A stretch of 64,000 nucleotides of DNA from Egibacter sp. (GTDB lineage Bacteria; Actinomycetota; Nitriliruptoria; Euzebyales; Egibacteraceae). The notes beneath the pieces are model-generated. The model was not told the DNA's origin and did no database searches. It saw only the letters and a list, made by a program, of their open reading frames with translations. Each line of letters opens with the position of its first letter. The first letter of the stretch is position 1. The translations under genes were made by a program, and so were the position numbers. Below, piece by piece: positions 53,263 through 62,425 of the stretch. The DNA lies in assembly GCA_003553795.1 (NCBI GenBank), contig PWFH01000026.1, positions 1-64,000 on the forward strand. Reading direction: 5' to 3'.

Positions 53263-53591
53263 ACGAGCAGCTCAAGGAGGTCCTCGCCGTCCTCGTCGAC
53301 GAGCTCACCGACCCCCGGGTCGGCTTCGTGACGATCACCGGCGTCGAGACCGCACCGGACCTCTCCCGCGCCGAGGTCTGGTACACCCAGCTCGAGGACA
53401 CCCCAGAGGCGCGGCAGGCCACCGCCGAGGGCCTCGACAGTGCCGTGCCGATGCTGCGCAGCGAGCTCGGCCGTCGCGTGCGGCTGCGCCGTGTGCCCGC
53501 CCTCGACTTCCGCCACGACCCCGCGCCCGGGGAGGGACGCCACATCGAGGCCCTGCTCGAGCAGGCCCGCGACCGCGACGACGAGCGATGA
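53238..53591 (+). CDS. rbfA: Ribosome-binding factor A
   Basis: RbfA is a cold-responsive 30S maturation factor with a KH-like fold. The 117-residue protein has RMARVNEQLKEVLAVLVDEL, DPRVGFVTITGVETAPDLSRAEVW and a C-terminal RRVPALDFRHDPAP. GAGGAGG (53224-53230) is 7 nt from the ATG at 53238, inside the DUF503 gene. Confidence 0.94.
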   Translation: MGSRMARVNEQLKEVLAVLVDELTDPRVGFVTITGVETAPDLSRAEVWYTQLEDTPEARQATAEGLDSAVPMLRSELGRRVRLRRVPALDFRHDPAPGEGRHIEALLEQARDRDDER

Positions 53592-54511
53592 GCGCAGCAG
53601 GATCGGCCGCACCCGGCCTCGAGGGCGTGCTCGTCGTCGACAAGCCCGCCGGGATGACCTCGCAGGACGTCGTGGGGGCGGTGCGTCGCGCGATCGGCGC
53701 GCGCCCGCGCAAGGGCCCCAAGGTCGGCCACGCCGGCACGCTCGACCCCTCGGCGACCGGCGTGCTCGTCGTCGCGATCGGGCGGGCGACCCGGCTCGTG
53801 CCGTGGCTGCAGGCCTCGCGCAAGACCTACGACGCGACGATGCGCCTCGGGGCGACGACCGACACCCTCGACGCCGACGGCGAGGTCCTCTCCGAGACCT
53901 CCGCGAGCCACCTCGACGAGTCGGCGGTGTGCGACGCGCTGCGCCGCTTCACCGGCGAGCTCGCGCAGGTCCCGCCGATGGTCTCCGCGCTCAAGGTCGA
54001 CGGCGAGCGCCTCCATGAGAAGGCCCGGCGTGGCGAGACCGTCGAGCGCGAGCCCCGCACCGTCGTCATCGACGACCTCGTCCTCGAGGCCTTCGAGCCC
54101 GGCGAGCGGCCGCTCGCGCGCTTCCTCGTGACCTGCAGCACCGGCACGTACGTGCGCAGCCTCGCTGCCGACGTCGGCGAGGCCCTCGGCGTCGGTGCGC
54201 ACCTCACGGCCTTGCGCCGGCTCGGCTCGGGACGCTTCGACGTCGGCGCGGCGCTGCCCCTCGACACCGCCGTCGAGGCCGCCCGGGCCGGTGCCCTCGC
54301 CGCCCACCTGCTCTCCCTGGCCGACGCCGTCGCGGACTTCCCCGCCCGGCGGCTCGACGCCGCCGAGGCGGCGGCGTTGTCCCACGGCAGGCCGCTGCCG
54401 CCGACCGGCCACGACGGCGTCGTCGCCGCGGTCGGCCCCGACGGCGACCTCGTCGCGATGATCGCCGACCGCGACGGCGCGGCGCGCCCGGAGGCGGTGC
54501 TCGCCCGATGA
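53588..54511 (+). CDS. truB: tRNA pseudouridine(55) synthase TruB
   Basis: TruB makes pseudouridine 55 in the T-loop. The 307-residue protein has GVLVVDKPAGMTSQDVV, the catalytic Asp in GHAGTLDPSATGVL, and CSTGTYVRSLAADVGEAL. A C-terminal domain of about 70 residues follows. ATGA-type overlaps on both sides (rbfA, ribF). Confidence 0.95.
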   Translation: MSAAGSAAPGLEGVLVVDKPAGMTSQDVVGAVRRAIGARPRKGPKVGHAGTLDPSATGVLVVAIGRATRLVPWLQASRKTYDATMRLGATTDTLDADGEVLSETSASHLDESAVCDALRRFTGELAQVPPMVSALKVDGERLHEKARRGETVEREPRTVVIDDLVLEAFEPGERPLARFLVTCSTGTYVRSLAADVGEALGVGAHLTALRRLGSGRFDVGAALPLDTAVEAARAGALAAHLLSLADAVADFPARRLDAAEAAALSHGRPLPPTGHDGVVAAVGPDGDLVAMIADRDGAARPEAVLAR

Positions 54512-55440
54512 CCGGCAGGATCGTCGAGGGCTTCAGGGACCTCGAGCCGGCCCCCTCGGCGGTGGCGATCGGCTTCTTCGACGGCGTGCACCGCGGGCAC
54601 CGCGCGATCATCGACCGGGCGCGGCAGCGCGCCGAGGAGCGCGGGCTGCGCAGCGTCGTCGTCACCTTCGACCGCCACCCGATGGAGGTCGTCGCCCCGG
54701 GCAGCCAGCCGCGGCTGCTGCAGACCCTCGGTCGGCGGGTCCGCACGCTCGCCGAGCAGGGGGTCGACGCCGTCGTGGTCCTGCCCTTCGACGACGACCT
54801 GCGTCACCTCGCGCCCGAGGGCTTCGTCGGCTGGGTCCTCACCGGCCCGCTCCAGGCCGCCGCGGTCGTCGTCGGGGCGAACTTCCGCTTCGGCCACAAG
54901 GCTGCCGGCGACGTCGCCACGCTCGCCGGGATCGGCGCGCGGGAGGGCTTCAGCGCCGAGGGCGTGACGCTGCTCACCGACGCTGACGGGGCGGTGATCT
55001 CCTCGACGGCGGTCCGTACCGCCCTCGACGAGGGCGACGTCGCCGCCGCCGCCCGTATGCTCGGCCGGCCCCACGCCGTCGACGGGCCCGTCGTGCGGGG
55101 CGACCGGCGCGGGTCCTCGCTGGGCTATCCCACGGCCAACCTCCAGGTGGACCCCCGTGTCGCCGTGCCCGCCCCGGGCGTCTACGCCACGCAGTTCTGC
55201 CACCCCGACGGCCGGGTCCTGCCCGCGGCGACGAGCGTCGGCACGAACCCGACGTTCGGGGGCCACGAGCTCCGCGTCGAGGCCTTCCTCCTCGACACCG
55301 ACGAGGACCTCTACGGCCTCGACGTCGCGCTGGCCTTCTGCGAGCGCGTCCGCGGGCAGGTGACCTTCGATCGCGTCGAGGACCTCATCGCCCAGATGGA
55401 CGACGACGTCGTCGCGGTGCGGCGCATCCTCGGCGCCTGA
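54508..55440 (+). CDS. ribF: Bifunctional riboflavin kinase/FAD synthetase
   Basis: RibF makes FMN and FAD. The 310-residue protein has the adenylyltransferase domain ([32 protein letters not shown]) and the riboflavin kinase domain ([32 protein letters not shown]). Overlaps truB by ATGA. Confidence 0.96.
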   Translation: MTGRIVEGFRDLEPAPSAVAIGFFDGVHRGHRAIIDRARQRAEERGLRSVVVTFDRHPMEVVAPGSQPRLLQTLGRRVRTLAEQGVDAVVVLPFDDDLRHLAPEGFVGWVLTGPLQAAAVVVGANFRFGHKAAGDVATLAGIGAREGFSAEGVTLLTDADGAVISSTAVRTALDEGDVAAAARMLGRPHAVDGPVVRGDRRGSSLGYPTANLQVDPRVAVPAPGVYATQFCHPDGRVLPAATSVGTNPTFGGHELRVEAFLLDTDEDLYGLDVALAFCERVRGQVTFDRVEDLIAQMDDDVVAVRRILGA

Positions 55441-55443
55441 GCG

Positions 55444-55857
55444 GTGGCCGCCGCACCGAGGGGCCGCCAGCGGGCGCTCCAGCTCGGCCTCCTGCTCGCC
55501 GCGGTCGCTGCGGTCGTCGTCGCCGACCGCACGGCGAGCGCCCTGGCCCGCGCGGTCGGCAGCGGTGTGGCCAGCGCCCTCGTCTCGGTGGGCGGCCACG
55601 TCGTCGGCGGGTGGGCGCTCGGCCTCGCCCTGCGCCTGCAGGTCGCGCGCGCCTCGCGACCCGACCCCCGCGGCAGGCTGCTGCTCGGCGTGCCCGTCGG
55701 GCTGCTCGCGGCGCTGCCGATGGCGCTCGCCATCGCCCCCGGACGCCTCGTCGCGGCCCTGCCGGGCTCGCTGCTCGCCCTCCAGGTCGCGGCGCCGTTC
55801 GCCGGCGTCGCGCTCGGGCTCGTCCTCGCCCTCGCCGTCGTGCCGTCGCGCCGCTGA
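55444..55857 (+). CDS. Small hydrophobic membrane protein after ribF
   Basis: A 137-residue Ala/Val/Leu/Gly-rich protein with three to four hydrophobic helices and few charged residues. No family recognised. The GTG start 3 nt after the ribF stop suggests cotranscription. It is convergent with the PASTA-RlpA gene, 4 nt away. Confidence 0.55.
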   Translation: MAAAPRGRQRALQLGLLLAAVAAVVVADRTASALARAVGSGVASALVSVGGHVVGGWALGLALRLQVARASRPDPRGRLLLGVPVGLLAALPMALAIAPGRLVAALPGSLLALQVAAPFAGVALGLVLALAVVPSRR

Positions 55858-55861
55858 GGTC

Positions 55862-56809
55862 TCAGTCGAGCACGCGCAGGGTGACGTCGACGGTGCCGCG
55901 CGAGAGCGGCGCGAGGGCCTCGAACGTCGCCCGGGACAGGTCGAAGCGCCGACCGGTCCACTCCGCGGGGCCCCAGTCGGTGGCCACGGCCTCGACCACC
56001 GCACCCGACGGGCCGGTGAGCGCCACGCGGGTGCCGCAGCGCAGCTCGCGCGTCGCGAGCGTGCGCTCGTCGGGGTCGAAGGGGTCGCCGCAGGCGGTGG
56101 ACAGGCCCTCGAAGCCGGGGCCGTACCATGAGGCCGTGCCCTCGAGGGTGAGCCCGGCGGGGGAGGCTGGCAGCACCCTCGGGCTCGTCCGCACCGGGGT
56201 GCCGGCCTCGCCGCCGCCGCGCCCGCCCGCGGCCTCCCGCTCCGCCGGCGGCGTCGAAGGGGGCCCGGGGTCTGGCGTGGCCCCGGGGTCTGGCGTGAAC
56301 CCGGGGTCACGGTCGGCTGCGGATGGCGGCTCGGGGTCGGCTTCCTGCGCGTCGCCGGCGTCGGGCGCGGCCGCCGTGGCGGGCTCGTCGGAGGGCGGCG
56401 CCGGCGGTGGTGCCGGCGGGTCGCCGAGCCACACGAGGACGGGCGCGTCGTCCTCGACCGGTGCGCCGGCGGGCGGCTGCTGCGCGGTGACCGCGCCGTC
56501 GGGGTCGAAGGCGAGCACCCGCACCCCGGCGGTCCCCGCCGCGACGAGCGCCGCGCGGGCCGCCTCGAGGTCGGCGCCGACGACGTCGGGCAGTGCCGCG
56601 GCAGTCCCGGAGTCACGCTCCTGCGCTGAGGCCTCGGGGCCGGGCGGTGCCACCTCCGGTGGGGCCCGGTCGTGGCCGCAGCCCGCGACGAGCGACGCCG
56701 CGGCGGCGACGAGCAGCGCCGCCGTGGCGATGGGGGCGAGCGGCAGGGTGCGCACCCCCTCTCCGTCGACCGTCTCGGGGGAGGGCTTGAGGTCGTCGGG
56801 CCCCGGCAT
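55862..56809 (-). CDS. Lipoprotein with PASTA and RlpA-like domains
   Basis: A 315-residue exported lipoprotein. Hydrophobic segment (residues 24-41) ends in lipobox LVAGC. A PASTA domain follows ([21 protein letters not shown]...PVLVWLG, about 70-128), then a Pro/Asp-rich linker with DPGxTPDPG repeats. The C-terminal RlpA-like double-psi barrel (about 220-315) has [27 protein letters not shown] and [15 protein letters not shown]. RlpA proteins bind or cleave denuded glycan strands and PASTA binds peptidoglycan, so a cell-wall role is likely. Confidence 0.8.
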   Translation of the reverse strand: MPGPDDLKPSPETVDGEGVRTLPLAPIATAALLVAAAASLVAGCGHDRAPPEVAPPGPEASAQERDSGTAAALPDVVGADLEAARAALVAAGTAGVRVLAFDPDGAVTAQQPPAGAPVEDDAPVLVWLGDPPAPPPAPPSDEPATAAAPDAGDAQEADPEPPSAADRDPGFTPDPGATPDPGPPSTPPAEREAAGGRGGGEAGTPVRTSPRVLPASPAGLTLEGTASWYGPGFEGLSTACGDPFDPDERTLATRELRCGTRVALTGPSGAVVEAVATDWGPAEWTGRRFDLSRATFEALAPLSRGTVDVTLRVLD

Positions 56810-57008
56810 GGTTGTCCGGCCGGGTGGGCCGTGGCAGACTCCATGCTTGGTCGCCCCGTCCGGCGACCGCTGTCGTGCCCGGATCCGGGTGCGCGGCCAC
56901 GAGGCCGCAGGAGAGTCGTCGGTCAGCGCGACCGAGGCCGACTCCCGACGCGCGCTGCCGCCGGCAGCGCCCCCGTCCATCCGCCGGGACCGAGACGAGG
57001 CAAGAGGA

Positions 57009-57287
57009 GTGACGTTGACGAAGGCCACCCCCCCTGACCGCGACGAGATCGTCAGGGAATACGCGACCCACGAGGGAGACACCGGTTCGCCGGAGGTGCA
57101 GATCGCGCTCATGACCGCGCGGATCACCCACCTCACCGAGCACCTCAAGACCCACAAGCACGACCACCACTCGCGTCGTGGCCTGCTGCAGCTCGTGGGT
57201 CGCCGGCGCCGGCTGCTCAACTACCTGCAGCGCAAGGACATCGAGCGCTACCGCTCCCTCATCTCCCGACTCGGCCTGCGCCGATAG
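57009..57287 (+). CDS. rpsO: 30S ribosomal protein S15
   Basis: S15 binds 16S rRNA directly. 92 residues: [58 protein letters not shown] at 57009 gives MTLTK, matching the M-x-LTK start of the family; a TTG two codons later also has GAGGAG at 5 nt and could be used. Confidence 0.96.
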   Translation: MTLTKATPPDRDEIVREYATHEGDTGSPEVQIALMTARITHLTEHLKTHKHDHHSRRGLLQLVGRRRRLLNYLQRKDIERYRSLISRLGLRR

Positions 57288-57297
57288 GAACGCCCGC

Positions 57298-57320
57298 GCC
57301 GAGCCCTCCACGGGCTCGGC
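57298..57320 (+). terminator. rpsO: Hairpin after rpsO
   Basis: GCCGAGCCC, loop TCCAC, GGGCTCGGC: a perfect 9-bp stem 11 nt after rpsO. No U-run. It may be a terminator or an RNase III site in a read-through rpsO-pnp transcript. Confidence 0.5.
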
Positions 57321-57372
57321 GTCGTCGTACCGGCCCCGAGGACGTCGATGCGCTCGTCACGCTCGTCAGTTG

Positions 57373-57412
57373 CCGGTGGCGACGGCTGCGCCCGCGCAGC
57401 CGTGGCCACTGG
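57373..57412 (+). promoter_or_regulatory. pnp: Long hairpin in the pnp leader
   Basis: The 18-nt arms 57373-57390 and 57395-57412 pair at 17 positions (one G-U, one G-G mismatch) around the loop CCCG. It is the longest stem I found in the window and ends 96 nt before the pnp start. Confidence 0.55.
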
Positions 57413-57508
57413 GAGCTGGCCGCCTGTGAGACGTCGACCCGCTCGGGGCCTCCCCGCCGCGACCCGCTGCGCTCGCACGGTCGCGGCCCACGCAAAGGAG
57501 ACCCCCTG

Positions 57509-59932
57509 ATGGGAACGCTCGGCACCACAGAACGCTCTGCCCGCATCGGCGAGTCCGAGATCCGCTTCGAGGCCGGCAAGCTCGCCGGCCAGGCCGGCGG
57601 CGCGGTCGTCGCCCACCTCGGTGAGACGAGCCTGCTCGTGACGTCGACGGCCTCGAGCCGTCCCAAGGAGCACCTCGACTTCTTCCCGCTCACCGTCGAC
57701 TACGAGGAGAAGATGTACGCCGCGGGTCGGATCCCCGGCAGCTTCTTCAAGCGCGAGGGCCGCCCCTCGGAGAACGCGATCCTCACGTGCCGGCTCGTCG
57801 ACCGGCCGATGCGCCCGGCCTTCAACGACGGCCTGCGCAACGAGATCCAGATCCTCATCACGACGCTGGCCGCCGACCAGCACCACACACCCGACGTCCT
57901 CGCGATCAACGGCGCGTCGATGGCGACGATGCTCGCCGGCATCCCCTTCGACGGCCCGGTCGCCGGGGTGCGCCTGGCGATGGACCGGGCGGGGGAGTGG
58001 ACCGCCTTCCCGACGTTCGACGTCCTCGCCGACGAGGCGGTCTTCGACCTCGTCGTCGCCGGTCGGCTCAACCCCGACAGCGGCGAGATCGACGTGCTCA
58101 TGGTCGAGGCCGAGGCCACCGAGCAGGCGCTCGACCACATCGAGACTGGTGGGGTCGCGCCCACCGAGGAGCTCCTCGCCCAGGCGCTCGAGACCGCGAA
58201 GGGCTACCTCAAGGACCTCTGCGACCTCCAGCTCGAGTTCGCGGAGGCCGCCGGCACCCGTGACAGCTCCGACTACCCGCTCTACCCGGCCTACGACGAG
58301 CGGGTCTACGCCGTCGTCGAGCGCGCCGCAGGCGAGGACCTCGCGGCGCTCTACCGCGACGACAGCGTCGACAAGTCCACCCGCAACAGCCGGGCGGCGG
58401 ACCTGCGCGAGGCCGCGATCGACGCGGTCTTCGAGGAGGCCGGCGATCTCGAGTTCACCGACGAGCAGCTCGAGAGCCAGGCCAAGAACGCCTTCCGCTC
58501 CCTCGAGAAGGTCACGATCCGGCGCCGCATCGTCAACGACGGCGTGCGCATCGACGGCCGTGGACCCTCCGACATCCGCGCGCTGTCCTCCGAGGTCGGC
58601 GTGCTGCCGCGGGCGCACGGCTCGGGGCTCTTCCAGCGCGGCGAGACCCAGGTCCTCACGATCCTCACCCTCGGGATGTCGAAGGAGGCCCAGCGCCTCG
58701 ACACCATCGACCCCGAGACCGAGAAGCGCTACATCCACCACTACAACTTCCCGCCGTTCTCGACCGGCGAGACCGGCTTCATGCGCGGGCCGAAGCGCCG
58801 CGAGATCGGCCACGGCGCCCTCGCCGAGCGCGCCGTCCTGCCGGTCGTGCCGAAGGTCGAGGACTTCCCCTACGCCCTGCGCCTCGTCAGCGAGGTGCTG
58901 TCGTCGAACGGCTCGACGTCGATGGCCTCGACGTGCGCCTCGACGCTCGCGCTCATGGACGCCGGCGTGCCGATCCACGCCCCGGTGGCCGGCATCGCCA
59001 TGGGGCTCGTGGCCCAGGACGGCAAGCACACGACGCTCACCGACATCCTCGGCGCCGAGGACGCCTTCGGCGACATGGACTTCAAGGTCGCCGGCACGCG
59101 GGACTTCATCACCGCGCTCCAGCTCGACACGAAGCTCTCGGGCATCTCCGCCGACCTCCTCGGCGGCGCGCTGCGCCAGGCCCACGACGCCCGCATGCAG
59201 ATCCTCGACGTCATGACCGAGGCGATCGGCGAGCCGCGCACCGAGCTCAACCCGGCGGCCCCGCGGATCATCACCGAGTACATCCCCCTCGACAAGGTCG
59301 GGGAGGTCATCGGGCCGAAGGGCAAGATCGTCCGCGAGATCCAGGACGAGACCGGGGCGCAGGTCTCGGTCGAGGACGCCGAGGGCCGCGGGGTCGTGCA
59401 GGTGTTCGCCGCCGACGGCGAGAAGGCGCAGATGGCCCTCGACCGTGTCCGGGCGATCGCCAACCCCGTCGTGCCCCAGCCGGGTGAGCGCTACTACGGC
59501 ACGATCGTCAAGACCACCGACTTCGGCGCGTTCGTCTCCCTCACGCCGGGCAACGACGGGCTGCTGCACATCTCCAAGCTCGGGGGCGACAAGCGCCTCG
59601 GCCACGCCGACGAGGCGGTCACCGTCGGTGACAAGCTCTGGGTCGAGGTGATCGACGTCGTCGACGGCCGCAAGTTCAAGCTCGGCATCGTCGAGGACGC
59701 CGGGAGCAGCGCCCCGGCCTCGAGCGAGCCCGCGCAGGCCGAGCCCGAGACCTCCGAGGAGGAGGGCGGCGGCTCCGAGGGTGGCGGCACCGAGGGTGGC
59801 GGCACCGGCCGCTCGCCGCGCCGTGGGCGTGGCGAGGGCGGTGGCGAGCGTCAGCGCACCCGCAGCCGCGGCGGCGAGGGCGAGGGCGAGGGCGAGGGCG
59901 GCGGCCGACGCCGTCGGCGCAGCCGCTCGTGA
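57509..59932 (+). CDS. pnp: Polyribonucleotide nucleotidyltransferase
   Basis: PNPase degrades RNA by phosphorolysis. The 807-residue protein has two RNase PH domains (first: FFPLTVDYEEKMYAAGRIPGSFFKREG; second: GSGLFQRGETQVLTILTLG, SSNGSTSMASTCASTLALMDAG), a KH domain (VIGPKGKIVREIQDETGAQ) and an S1 domain (YYGTIVKTTDFGAFVSL). The last 80 residues are a Glu/Gly/Arg tail (GGGSEGGGTEGGG, then RRGRGEGGGERQRTRSR, then RRRRRSRS). Overlaps the M16 gene by GTGA. Confidence 0.96.
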   Translation: MGTLGTTERSARIGESEIRFEAGKLAGQAGGAVVAHLGETSLLVTSTASSRPKEHLDFFPLTVDYEEKMYAAGRIPGSFFKREGRPSENAILTCRLVDRPMRPAFNDGLRNEIQILITTLAADQHHTPDVLAINGASMATMLAGIPFDGPVAGVRLAMDRAGEWTAFPTFDVLADEAVFDLVVAGRLNPDSGEIDVLMVEAEATEQALDHIETGGVAPTEELLAQALETAKGYLKDLCDLQLEFAEAAGTRDSSDYPLYPAYDERVYAVVERAAGEDLAALYRDDSVDKSTRNSRAADLREAAIDAVFEEAGDLEFTDEQLESQAKNAFRSLEKVTIRRRIVNDGVRIDGRGPSDIRALSSEVGVLPRAHGSGLFQRGETQVLTILTLGMSKEAQRLDTIDPETEKRYIHHYNFPPFSTGETGFMRGPKRREIGHGALAERAVLPVVPKVEDFPYALRLVSEVLSSNGSTSMASTCASTLALMDAGVPIHAPVAGIAMGLVAQDGKHTTLTDILGAEDAFGDMDFKVAGTRDFITALQLDTKLSGISADLLGGALRQAHDARMQILDVMTEAIGEPRTELNPAAPRIITEYIPLDKVGEVIGPKGKIVREIQDETGAQVSVEDAEGRGVVQVFAADGEKAQMALDRVRAIANPVVPQPGERYYGTIVKTTDFGAFVSLTPGNDGLLHISKLGGDKRLGHADEAVTVGDKLWVEVIDVVDGRKFKLGIVEDAGSSAPASSEPAQAEPETSEEEGGGSEGGGTEGGGTGRSPRRGRGEGGGERQRTRSRGGEGEGEGEGGGRRRRRSRS

Positions 59933-61269
59933 CCGACGTCGCCGAGGCCCCGGCGCCAGCCGGGGCCGACGCCGCCCCGACGGCGGCCCTGCCCGAGGGC
60001 GTGACCGTCACGACGCTCGCCGAGGGCACCCGCGTCATCACCGAGCGGGTGCCCGGCGTGCGCTCGGTCGCGGTGGGCTTCTGGATCGGCACCGGCTCGC
60101 GTCATGAGCGCGCGCCGGTGGCCGGCGCGAGCCACTTCCTCGAGCACCTGCTCTTCAAGGGCACGAGGCGGCGCAGCGCGCGCGACATCGCCGAGGTCAT
60201 CGACGCCGTCGGCGGTGAGCTCAACGCCTTCACCGCCAAGGAGCACACCTGCGCCTACGTGCGGTGCCTCGATCGCGACCTGCCCCTCGCCATCGACGTC
60301 CTCGCCGACATGGTGACGGGCTCGCGCATCCGCAGCGCCGACGTGGAGGCCGAGCGGGAGGTCGTGGTCGAGGAGATCCACTCGCACCTCGACACCCCCG
60401 ACGACCTCGTCCACTCGGTGTTCAGCGAGGCGGTCTTCGGTGCCCACCCGCTCGGCCGCGAGGTGCTCGGCGACGAGGCGACGATCCGCGGCCTCAGCCG
60501 CGATCAACTCAACCGCTGGTACCGGCGGCAGTACGCCCCGAGCAACGTCGTCGTCGCCGTCGCCGGGGACGTCGTCCACGACGACGTCGTCGCCGAGGTC
60601 GCTGCCGCGCTCGAGGGCTGGCAGGCCGACGCGCCGAGGCCGGTGGCCCGTCGCCGGCCCGGGCGGATCGGCCAGGCCCTGGCGGTGCGCAGCCGCCCGA
60701 CCGAGCAGACCCACGTCGTGCTCGGCGGCCTCGGCATCGCCCGCGACGACCCGCGCCGCCACGCCGCCCACGTGCTCAACGAGGCGCTCGGCGGGGGCAT
60801 GTCCTCGCGGCTCTTCCAGGAGGTCCGTGAGCGGCGCGGGCTCGCCTACACGGTCTTCAGCTACCTCTCGCTGCACGCCGAGGGCGGGACCTTCGGGGTG
60901 TACGCCGGCACGGCCCCGGAGCGCGCCGACGCCGTCCTCGACGTCGTCGTCGCCGAGCTCGAGCGCGCGGCCGTCGACGGGCTCGGCGCCGAGGAGCTCG
61001 CGCGCGCGAAGGGAGCGCTGTCGGGCGCGCTCGTGCTCGGCATGGAGGACACCGGCAGCCGGATGAGCCGCCTCGGCAAGTCGCTGGTCACCGGCACGCC
61101 GCTCATCAGCCTCGACGAGCTCGTCGAGGCCATCGACGCGGTCTCCGGCGAGGACGTCCGCGCGGTCGCCGGCGCGCTCCTGTCGAGCCCCCGTTCCCTC
61201 GCGGTCGTCGGGCCCGTCAGCGACGAGCGCGCCGCCGAGCTCGCCGGGCGCGCCGACGTGGCCGCTTGA
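59929..61269 (+). CDS. M16 family zinc metallopeptidase
   Basis: A 446-residue pitrilysin-type peptidase. Inverted zinc motif HFLEHLLFKGT (HxxEH, about residues 65-69) with the distal Glu in EREVVVEEIHS. The second half is the inactive structural domain (GGGMSSRLFQEVRERRGLAYTVFSY). This single-copy gene normally follows pnp and precedes dapB. It probably degrades peptides in the cytoplasm. GTG start. Confidence 0.93.
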   Translation: MTDVAEAPAPAGADAAPTAALPEGVTVTTLAEGTRVITERVPGVRSVAVGFWIGTGSRHERAPVAGASHFLEHLLFKGTRRRSARDIAEVIDAVGGELNAFTAKEHTCAYVRCLDRDLPLAIDVLADMVTGSRIRSADVEAEREVVVEEIHSHLDTPDDLVHSVFSEAVFGAHPLGREVLGDEATIRGLSRDQLNRWYRRQYAPSNVVVAVAGDVVHDDVVAEVAAALEGWQADAPRPVARRRPGRIGQALAVRSRPTEQTHVVLGGLGIARDDPRRHAAHVLNEALGGGMSSRLFQEVRERRGLAYTVFSYLSLHAEGGTFGVYAGTAPERADAVLDVVVAELERAAVDGLGAEELARAKGALSGALVLGMEDTGSRMSRLGKSLVTGTPLISLDELVEAIDAVSGEDVRAVAGALLSSPRSLAVVGPVSDERAAELAGRADVAA

Positions 61270-61282
61270 GGAGGGGCAGAGC

Positions 61283-61999
61283 ATGACGCGCGTTGCGGTC
61301 ATCGGCGCCAAGGGGCGCATGGGCACCGTCACCTGCGAGGCGGTCGCCGCCGACCCCGAGCTCGAGCTCGTCGCCGAGGTCGACGTCGGCGACGCGCTCT
61401 CCGAGGTCGTCGACAACGGCGCCGACGTCGCCGTCGAGTTCTCCACCCCCGACAGCGTCGCGCGCAACGCCGCGTGGCTGCTCGAGCGCGGCGTCCACGT
61501 CGTTGTCGGCGCGACCGGCCTCGACGCCGACGACCTCACCGCGCTCGAGGAGCGCACCGGTCCGGCGCACTGCCTCGTGGCCCCGAACTTCTCGATCGGC
61601 GCGGTCCTCATGATGCGCCTCGCCGCGCAGGTGGCCCCCCACCTGCCCGACGTCGAGATCATCGAGGAGCACCACCCCGGCAAGGTCGACGCTCCCAGCG
61701 GCACGGCGCTGCGGACCGCCGAGCTCATCGCCGCGGCGCGTGGCGCCGCGCCGCGGGTGCCCGGCCCCGAGGGCGAGCCCAGCCGCGGGCGGCAGGCCGG
61801 CGACGTGCCCGTCCACGCGGTGCGCCTGCCCGGGGTCCTCGCCAACCAGTCGGTGCGCTTCGGCGCGGCCGGCCAGACGCTGACGATCCGCCACGAGACC
61901 GTCGACCGCACGGCGTTCATGCCCGGTGTGCTGCTCGCCGTCAAGCGCATCGCCCACACCCCGGGCCTGACCGTCGGCCTCGAGGCGCTGCTCGACTGA
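61283..61999 (+). CDS. dapB: 4-hydroxy-tetrahydrodipicolinate reductase
   Basis: DapB reduces HTPA in lysine and diaminopimelate synthesis. The 238-residue protein has VIGAKGRMG (NAD(P)H), VVGATGLDADDL, and the substrate motif EEHHPGKVDAPSGTAL. Compact actinobacterial length. ATG 13 nt after the M16 gene. Confidence 0.96.
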   Translation: MTRVAVIGAKGRMGTVTCEAVAADPELELVAEVDVGDALSEVVDNGADVAVEFSTPDSVARNAAWLLERGVHVVVGATGLDADDLTALEERTGPAHCLVAPNFSIGAVLMMRLAAQVAPHLPDVEIIEEHHPGKVDAPSGTALRTAELIAAARGAAPRVPGPEGEPSRGRQAGDVPVHAVRLPGVLANQSVRFGAAGQTLTIRHETVDRTAFMPGVLLAVKRIAHTPGLTVGLEALLD

Positions 62000-62041
62000 G
62001 CGTCGCCGGGGCGGGCCCTCGCGGTCGCCGGGCCTGCCCGC

Positions 62042-62047
62042 TACGTT
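62042..62047 (+). promoter_or_regulatory. Putative -10 box of the DUF4190-like gene
   Basis: TACGTT, 31 nt before the ATG at 62079; same hexamer as the rimP promoter. Confidence 0.35.
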
Positions 62048-62078
62048 GGCCGCCAACGGTGGAGAGGAGGGTGAAGCG

Positions 62079-62354
62079 ATGACGACGGCGCCAGGCAACC
62101 TCGAGCACCCCACCTCGGGCATCCTCAGCCTCATCTTCGGCATCCTCGGGCTCGTGGTCATCCCCGTCATCGGCGCGATCCTCGCGCTCGTCTTCGGCTA
62201 CCAGTGCCGCAAGGAGGTCGCCGCCGAGCCGGGCCGCTACCGGGACGACTTCGGCAGGGTCGGTCGCGTCCTCGGCTGGATCGGGCTCGTCCTCACCGTG
62301 CTCGGCGTGCTCGTCGTCTTGGCCTTCTTCGGGATCCTCGCGGCCTCGCTCTGA
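62079..62354 (+). CDS. DUF4190-type small membrane protein
   Basis: A 91-residue protein with two hydrophobic helices (about 13-35 and 62-90) flanking a basic loop (YQCRKEVAAEPGRYRDDFGRVGRVLGWIGL). The pattern SGILSLIFGILGLV resembles DUF4190/DUF4870 proteins. Function is unknown. ATG with a GGAGAGGAGGG purine tract upstream. Confidence 0.7.
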   Translation: MTTAPGNLEHPTSGILSLIFGILGLVVIPVIGAILALVFGYQCRKEVAAEPGRYRDDFGRVGRVLGWIGLVLTVLGVLVVLAFFGILAASL

Positions 62355-62425
62355 CCCGCCGGCCACCGCCGTCCCCCGCCCGTCGTCGCCCGCGTCCGCA
62401 CCCGTCGCAGAGGAGCGCCCGCGTC

